Shown piece by piece: positions 58,453 to 64,000 of a stretch of 64,000 nucleotides of DNA; position 1 is the first letter of the stretch, and each line of letters starts with the position of its first letter. Under the pieces are notes generated by a model that was not told where the DNA came from, ran no database searches, and saw nothing but the letters and a program-made list of their open reading frames with translations. The stretch comes from Bhargavaea ginsengi (GTDB lineage Bacteria; Bacillota; Bacilli; Bacillales_A; Planococcaceae): the NCBI RefSeq assembly GCF_900109165.1, contig NZ_FNZF01000002.1, forward strand, positions 1-64,000, read 5' to 3'. The position numbers were made by a program, and so were the translations under genes.

Positions 58453-59574
58453 ATGAAACATGTCATTATTATCGGCGGAGGAATCCTGGGAGCATCCGCC
58501 GCCTACCATCTTGCAAAGTCCGGCCTGCGGGTGACGGTCATTGACCGCCATGAGCCCGGCCAGGCGACCGGAGCCGCGGCAGGCATCATCTGTCCATGGC
58601 TGTCACAGCGGAGAAACAAGGCATGGTATGCGCTAGCCAAAGGCGGAGCTGCCTATTATCCGGAACTTATCGCCTCTTTGGAGCAGGATGGTGAGGAAGA
58701 TACCGGCTATCGCCGTGTCGGGGCAATCAGTGTCCATCCGGATTCTGCAGTGCTCGACCTCGCGGAAGAACGCGCGTTACTGCGTCGGGAAGAAGCCCCG
58801 GAAATCGGGGAGATCCGCAGACTCAGCGAAGAAGAGACCCGAAAATTCGTCCCGATGCTGGGCGAGGGATTTGCTTCGGTCTGGATCAGCGGTGCAGCAC
58901 GGGTAAACGGCGGTCAGCTTCGAGATGCCATGCTGTCTGCGGCACAAAAGCACGGAGCGGAGCTGCTTAGCGGTTCGGCAACAGTTTCGGCCGCAGAAGG
59001 TAAGGTAAATGGTGCCCTGGTCGGCGATAAATTGGTGACTGCGGATGCTGTGCTCGTTACAGCGGGCGCATGGGCACGGGAGGCGGTAGCACCGCTAGGG
59101 GTTAACTTGGATGTCCACGCACAGAAAGCCCAAATCCTGCACCTCCGCCTGGAAGGCGAACCGACCGGGGAGTGGCCGGTCATCATGCCGCCACGCAGGC
59201 ACTATATCGTGCCTACCGATGGGGGGAAGGTCATTGTCGGAACAACCCACGAGGACGAGCATGAGTTTGAGACAACGCCGACTGCCGGGGCGATCCATGA
59301 AATGCTTGATAAGGCGTTTGTCACAGCACCTGCACTAAAAGAAGCGGTGTTTGAGGAAGTGAATGTGGGTTACCGGCCGTTCACTGCGGATAATCTGCCT
59401 GTAGCCGGCCTGCTCGGCGGAATCGATGGGCTGTACTTTGCGAATGGCCTTGGTTCTTCGGGGCTTACCGTAGGTCCCTATCTGGGCGTCCAACTCGCCA
59501 AGATGGTGACTGGTGAGCCGCTTTCGATCGATCCGTCATTGTACAGTCCTGACAAGGCGATTACCGGGGAATAA
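58453..59574 (+). CDS. FAD-dependent amino acid oxidase/dehydrogenase (DAO family)
   Basis: 373 aa. FAD-binding GxGxxG appears as VIIIGGGILGASAAYHL with the Glu/Asp end VTVIDRHEPG; the DAO-family ANGLGSSGLTVGP end is clear. It oxidises a D-amino acid, glycine or a related amine. ATG 58453 fits the start of the Rossmann fold; the ribosome-binding site (GGTG) is weak. It is joined by an 11-base gap to the MFS gene downstream, which may carry its substrate or product. Confidence 0.88.
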   Translation: MKHVIIIGGGILGASAAYHLAKSGLRVTVIDRHEPGQATGAAAGIICPWLSQRRNKAWYALAKGGAAYYPELIASLEQDGEEDTGYRRVGAISVHPDSAVLDLAEERALLRREEAPEIGEIRRLSEEETRKFVPMLGEGFASVWISGAARVNGGQLRDAMLSAAQKHGAELLSGSATVSAAEGKVNGALVGDKLVTADAVLVTAGAWAREAVAPLGVNLDVHAQKAQILHLRLEGEPTGEWPVIMPPRRHYIVPTDGGKVIVGTTHEDEHEFETTPTAGAIHEMLDKAFVTAPALKEAVFEEVNVGYRPFTADNLPVAGLLGGIDGLYFANGLGSSGLTVGPYLGVQLAKMVTGEPLSIDPSLYSPDKAITGE

Positions 59575-59585
59575 GGGGGAATTCC

Positions 59586-60800
59586 ATGACGGCCAAAGCC
59601 GCTACCATAAAACGGGCGCCGGATCCCGTTTATCCGGTCATGTTCGCTATCGGCGGCTGCCATCTGCTAAATGATGCCATCTCGGCTGTTGTGCCTGCGA
59701 TGTATCCGATTCTTCAGGCAGAAAACGCTTATAGCTACTTCCAGTTGGGACTCATCACTTTTGTTTTGCAGATGCTTTCGTCGGTCATGCAGCCTGTCGT
59801 CGGGATTATCAGCGACAAAAAGCCCAGGCCATGGATGCTGCCGGCAGCAATGGGGTTAGCGTTTATCGGCGTTCTGCTTCTGGCGTTTTCCCCGCAATAC
59901 TGGATGCTGCTCGTCGCGGCGATGTTCCTCGGTCTTGGATCGGCAATCTTCCACCCTGAGGGATCCCGCGTGGCATTCATGGCGGGAGGGTCGAAGCGGG
60001 GAATGTCGCAGTCAATTTTCCAGGTCGGCGGAAACAGCGGACAGGCCCTGGCTCCGGTCATCACCGCACTGATCCTGATCCCATTGGGACAGACAGGGGC
60101 TGCCTGGTTCCTGATCCTCGCTGGGGCAGGAGTGGTGATCCTTGGCAGGGTTGCCCGCTGGATGAATGCCAGACTCAGTGAAGAAAACGCATTAAAGGGC
60201 AAGAAACGCCAGATTTCAGGTATTTCCGGGCTGACACCGGGCAGAGTCAAAGCCGGTCTCACGCTGCTCATGTTGGTTATTTTCGTGCGATCGTTTTATG
60301 TGGTGAATATGCAGGGGTATTATGTCTTCCATCTGACCGGAGAATATGGACTGACTGTGCGGCAGGCACAGTATTTCATCTTCATGTTCCTGGCTCTTGG
60401 TGCAGCGGGGACATTTTTCGGAGGGCCCTTCGCTGACAGATACGGCCGGAAAAGAGTCATTGCTGCCTCTGCGCTCATTCCGATCCCGCTCGCTGCGGTA
60501 CTGCCCCACCTGCCAATTTGGCTGGTCGGGCCGGTATTGGGCATAATCGGATTCGTCCTAATGTCGAGCTTCTCAGTGGCGGTCGTCTATGCCCAGGAAC
60601 TTGTCCCGGGCAAGATTGGAACGATGGCCGGGCTGACCGTCGGTTTCGCATTCGGCATGGGGGCAATCGGCTCGGTCGCAATCGGTGCATTCATGGATTA
60701 TGCCGGAGTCTATACGACGATGATCGTCATCAGCCTCCTGCCTATTCTTGGTTTAGTCTCTCTATATCTTCCGGATGAACGTCTTTCTGCACCGGCATAA
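59586..60800 (+). CDS. MFS transporter, Fsr (fosmidomycin-resistance)-like
   Basis: 404 aa with 12 membrane helices. The N-terminal GGCHLLNDAISAVVPAMYPIL and FHPEGSRVAF match the Fsr group of major facilitators; FADRYGRKRVI is the usual motif A. Natural substrates are poorly known. AAGGGGGA precedes the ATG. Cotranscribed with the FAD oxidase. Confidence 0.88.
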   Translation: MTAKAATIKRAPDPVYPVMFAIGGCHLLNDAISAVVPAMYPILQAENAYSYFQLGLITFVLQMLSSVMQPVVGIISDKKPRPWMLPAAMGLAFIGVLLLAFSPQYWMLLVAAMFLGLGSAIFHPEGSRVAFMAGGSKRGMSQSIFQVGGNSGQALAPVITALILIPLGQTGAAWFLILAGAGVVILGRVARWMNARLSEENALKGKKRQISGISGLTPGRVKAGLTLLMLVIFVRSFYVVNMQGYYVFHLTGEYGLTVRQAQYFIFMFLALGAAGTFFGGPFADRYGRKRVIAASALIPIPLAAVLPHLPIWLVGPVLGIIGFVLMSSFSVAVVYAQELVPGKIGTMAGLTVGFAFGMGAIGSVAIGAFMDYAGVYTTMIVISLLPILGLVSLYLPDERLSAPA

Positions 60801-60885
60801 TATGGATGAGAGTCTTCCTTTTGGCAGAAAACAATAAAGGAAAACGTTTACCGTAGTCGCGAAATTTCGTCTATTTATGACTTGC

Positions 60886-60913
60886 TTGAAAACTTCCGAT
60901 GCCATGATATACT
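60886..60913 (+). promoter_or_regulatory. Promoter of the riboswitch-xpt-pbuX operon
   Basis: TTGAAA, 16 bases, TATACT with an extended TGA in front; transcription would start about 60920. Confidence 0.7.
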
Positions 60914-60934
60914 TAGCCCAATCAATATCAGACG

Positions 60935-61001
60935 CTCATATAATCGCAGGAATATGGCCTGCAAGTTTCTACCGGCCCGCCGTAAACGGGCCGACTATGA
61001 G
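60935..61001 (+). promoter_or_regulatory. Purine riboswitch aptamer (guanine class)
   Basis: P1 CTCATA / TATGAG, the core ATATGG...GTTTCTACC and the P3 hairpin CCGGCCCG-CCGTAAA-CGGGCCG are all present. The specificity base in GACTATG is C, so it binds guanine or hypoxanthine rather than adenine. Ligand binding should let the terminator at 61069 form and shut off xpt-pbuX. GGCAG just after P1 can pair with CTGCC (61066-61070) as antiterminator. Confidence 0.95.
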
Positions 61002-61068
61002 AGGCAGCGGAAAACAGGGATGGGGGCGTGCCCCCGTCTTGTTTCCTTTTCCACCGGAGTCAGATCTG

Positions 61069-61113
61069 CCGGCGGCTGTGCCCCTCAAGAGGGGGGCGGC
61101 CGCCGGTTTTTTT
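61069..61113 (+). terminator. Riboswitch-controlled terminator
   Basis: CCGGCGGC...GCCCCTC / GAGGGGGGC...GCCGCCGG followed by seven T. A further hairpin GGGGGC-GT-GCCCCC lies at 61022-61035 in the expression platform. Confidence 0.92.
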
Positions 61114-61142
61114 GTTCCATGCCGGATTGAGCGCCGTGGTAA

Positions 61143-63073
<1,931 letters not shown>

Positions 63074-63079
63074 TACAGC

Positions 63080-63118
63080 AACAAACCGCACTGCCATTCC
63101 GGTAGTGCGGTTTGTTGT
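63080..63118 (+). terminator. Rho-independent terminator of xpt-pbuX
   Basis: A 16-bp stem (AACAAACCGCACTGCC / GGTAGTGCGGTTTGTT, one G-U) with loop ATTCC. Confidence 0.9.
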
Positions 63119-63227
63119 ATTGAAGGGCCTCACAGTCTGTTATCTCATCAGATTACTAAAGGAATTCAGAACTTCCAAACATATTGGGACTGATAAAATA
63201 GAGGAAGTGCAACAGGGGGGATCTGAC

Positions 63228-64000
63228 TTGAAGAAAGCTATATCCAATGACTATCTGCTGATCATCTTCGGTTCGGTACTGGTGGGACTGAGTTATAATC
63301 TGTTCCTGCTTCCGGCCAGGCTTGCGGCCGGAGGCGTGTCCGGAATCAGTACCATCACTTATGAGCTCTATGGCTTCAACCCTGCCTATATCCAGTGGCT
63401 GGTGAACATTCCGCTGTTTATCCTTGCGATCATTCTTGCCGGGAAAGATTTCAGCATGAAGTCACTTGTAGGCACCATGTTTGTCCCATTTACTATCTGG
63501 CTGACAGGCGGTCTTGAACTTGGAGTACAAGACCCTCTTCTGTCATCCATTTATGGAGGCATCATCCTCGGAGTTGGCCTGGGAATCGTCTATAGGGGAA
63601 ATGGTTCAACAGGAGGAACAGCGCTGATCGCGCAGATTTTGAGAAAGTTCACAGGGATATCCAGTGGCTTTGCCCAACTGATCGTTGACGGGGCCGTCGT
63701 ACTGACATCTGCGCTTGTATTTGATTTTGAACTTGCCTTATTTGCCCTCATGTCCATCTATGTGACAAGTAAGGTCATCGACTTTGTCCAGCTCCGGACC
63801 TCCCCGCAGAAACTGATTCTGATCATTACTGAAAGGGAAGAGGAGGTCAGGACGATCATACGGGATGAAATAGATCGTGGTCTTACTAAATTGCGGGTGA
63901 CAGGCGGCCACTCCAACAAGGAACGGACAATGATCCTTTGTGTAGCGGAACAGGCTGAAGCGGTGTATCTGAAAAAGATGCTGAATGAAAAAGAACCATC
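63228..64000 (+). CDS. YitT-family membrane protein, cut by the window end
   Basis: 257 codons are visible; no stop before the end of the window. TTG 63228 has AGGGGGG seven bases upstream. Five or six membrane helices (LLIIFGSVLVGLSYNLFLLP, AAGGVSGIST, GGIILGVGLGIVYRGNGSTGGT) form the YitT_membrane (DUF161) part. The C-terminal DUF2179 domain starts at about residue 200 (KLILIITEREEEVRTII, VTGGHSNKERTMILCV). Proteins of this family are of unknown function and are numerous in Bacillus. An extended -10 TGA-TAAAAT lies at 63191-63199. Confidence 0.88.
   Translation, partial: MKKAISNDYLLIIFGSVLVGLSYNLFLLPARLAAGGVSGISTITYELYGFNPAYIQWLVNIPLFILAIILAGKDFSMKSLVGTMFVPFTIWLTGGLELGVQDPLLSSIYGGIILGVGLGIVYRGNGSTGGTALIAQILRKFTGISSGFAQLIVDGAVVLTSALVFDFELALFALMSIYVTSKVIDFVQLRTSPQKLILIITEREEEVRTIIRDEIDRGLTKLRVTGGHSNKERTMILCVAEQAEAVYLKKMLNEKEP

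Overview
The window is one contiguous piece of a Gram-positive, endospore-forming Bacillales chromosome, most likely Bacillaceae or Planococcaceae, with moderately high GC. The evidence is strong GGAGG ribosome-binding sites, many TTG/GTG starts, Rho-independent terminators after almost every unit, CcpA cre-like sites, a guanine-class purine riboswitch, and sporulation markers: prkA-yhbH-spoVR, a Spo0E-like peptide and a YhcN/YlaJ lipoprotein. The species cannot be named from sequence alone. No prophage, CRISPR array, plasmid gene or transposase is visible.

Layout. 1-2750: 3' end of a 5S rRNA, a membrane-anchored Mrr-type nuclease, an AEC transporter, a small lipoprotein and a tiny membrane protein. 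2938-10243: a glutamate/aminobenzoyl-glutamate module (three-domain regulator, MFS transporter, AbgB-like M20 hydrolase, glutaminase, a paralogue of the first lipoprotein, GltP-type symporter). 10566-14943: acetyltransferase, MarR-paiA-paiB operon, DUF488, OsmC, Csp3-type copper-storage protein, ferredoxin. 15058-16006: a decayed SDR gene and a 274-bp MITE. 16188-20240: a promoter with cre site drives a small membrane protein, an SSS symporter, an acyl-CoA ligase and a MaoC hydratase. 20388-25672: branched-chain aminotransferase, several small proteins, an FtsH-type protease on the minus strand. 25795-31921: nitronate monooxygenase with a FadR-like box, FlaR-like kinase, RecQ, TraB-family protein, ring-cleaving dioxygenase with an MhqR-like operator. 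31966-36977: a 14-unit 21-nt repeat array, then prkA-yhbH-spoVR. 37109-44941: luciferase-like oxidoreductase, GlcD/BASS operon, YhcN lipoprotein, Spo0E-like peptide, two tRNAs (Arg-CCU, Ser-CGA), NhaC antiporter, a gene remnant, a YetF-type protein. 45080-53977: M28 aminopeptidase, LacI regulator with palindromic operators, HisD-like dehydrogenase, GntP permease, 3-hydroxyacyl-CoA dehydrogenase, two SDRs (one resembling 3-hydroxybutyrate dehydrogenase), a FusB-type EF-G-binding protein. 54027-64000: NRDE protein, zinc-ribbon HtrA-like protease, thioredoxin, a third 21-nt array, a second MITE copy, EcsC, FAD oxidase, Fsr-type MFS, riboswitch-xpt-pbuX, and a YitT protein cut by the window end.

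How it works together. Most of the window is catabolism of organic acids and amino acids, each module with its own transporter and often a cre-like site. It is interspersed with stress and redox genes and sporulation genes.

The most unusual signal is a family of degenerate tandem repeats with a 21-nt period, clear at 26884-27011, 31966-32256 and 56909-57039 and probably decayed at 10398-10551. Each occupies an intergenic gap just downstream of a terminator, and each locus has its own consensus that begins with TTTCG. I do not recognise this as a described element. A second notable signal is the pair of MITE copies in which a 21-bp palindromic core is exactly inverted between copies.
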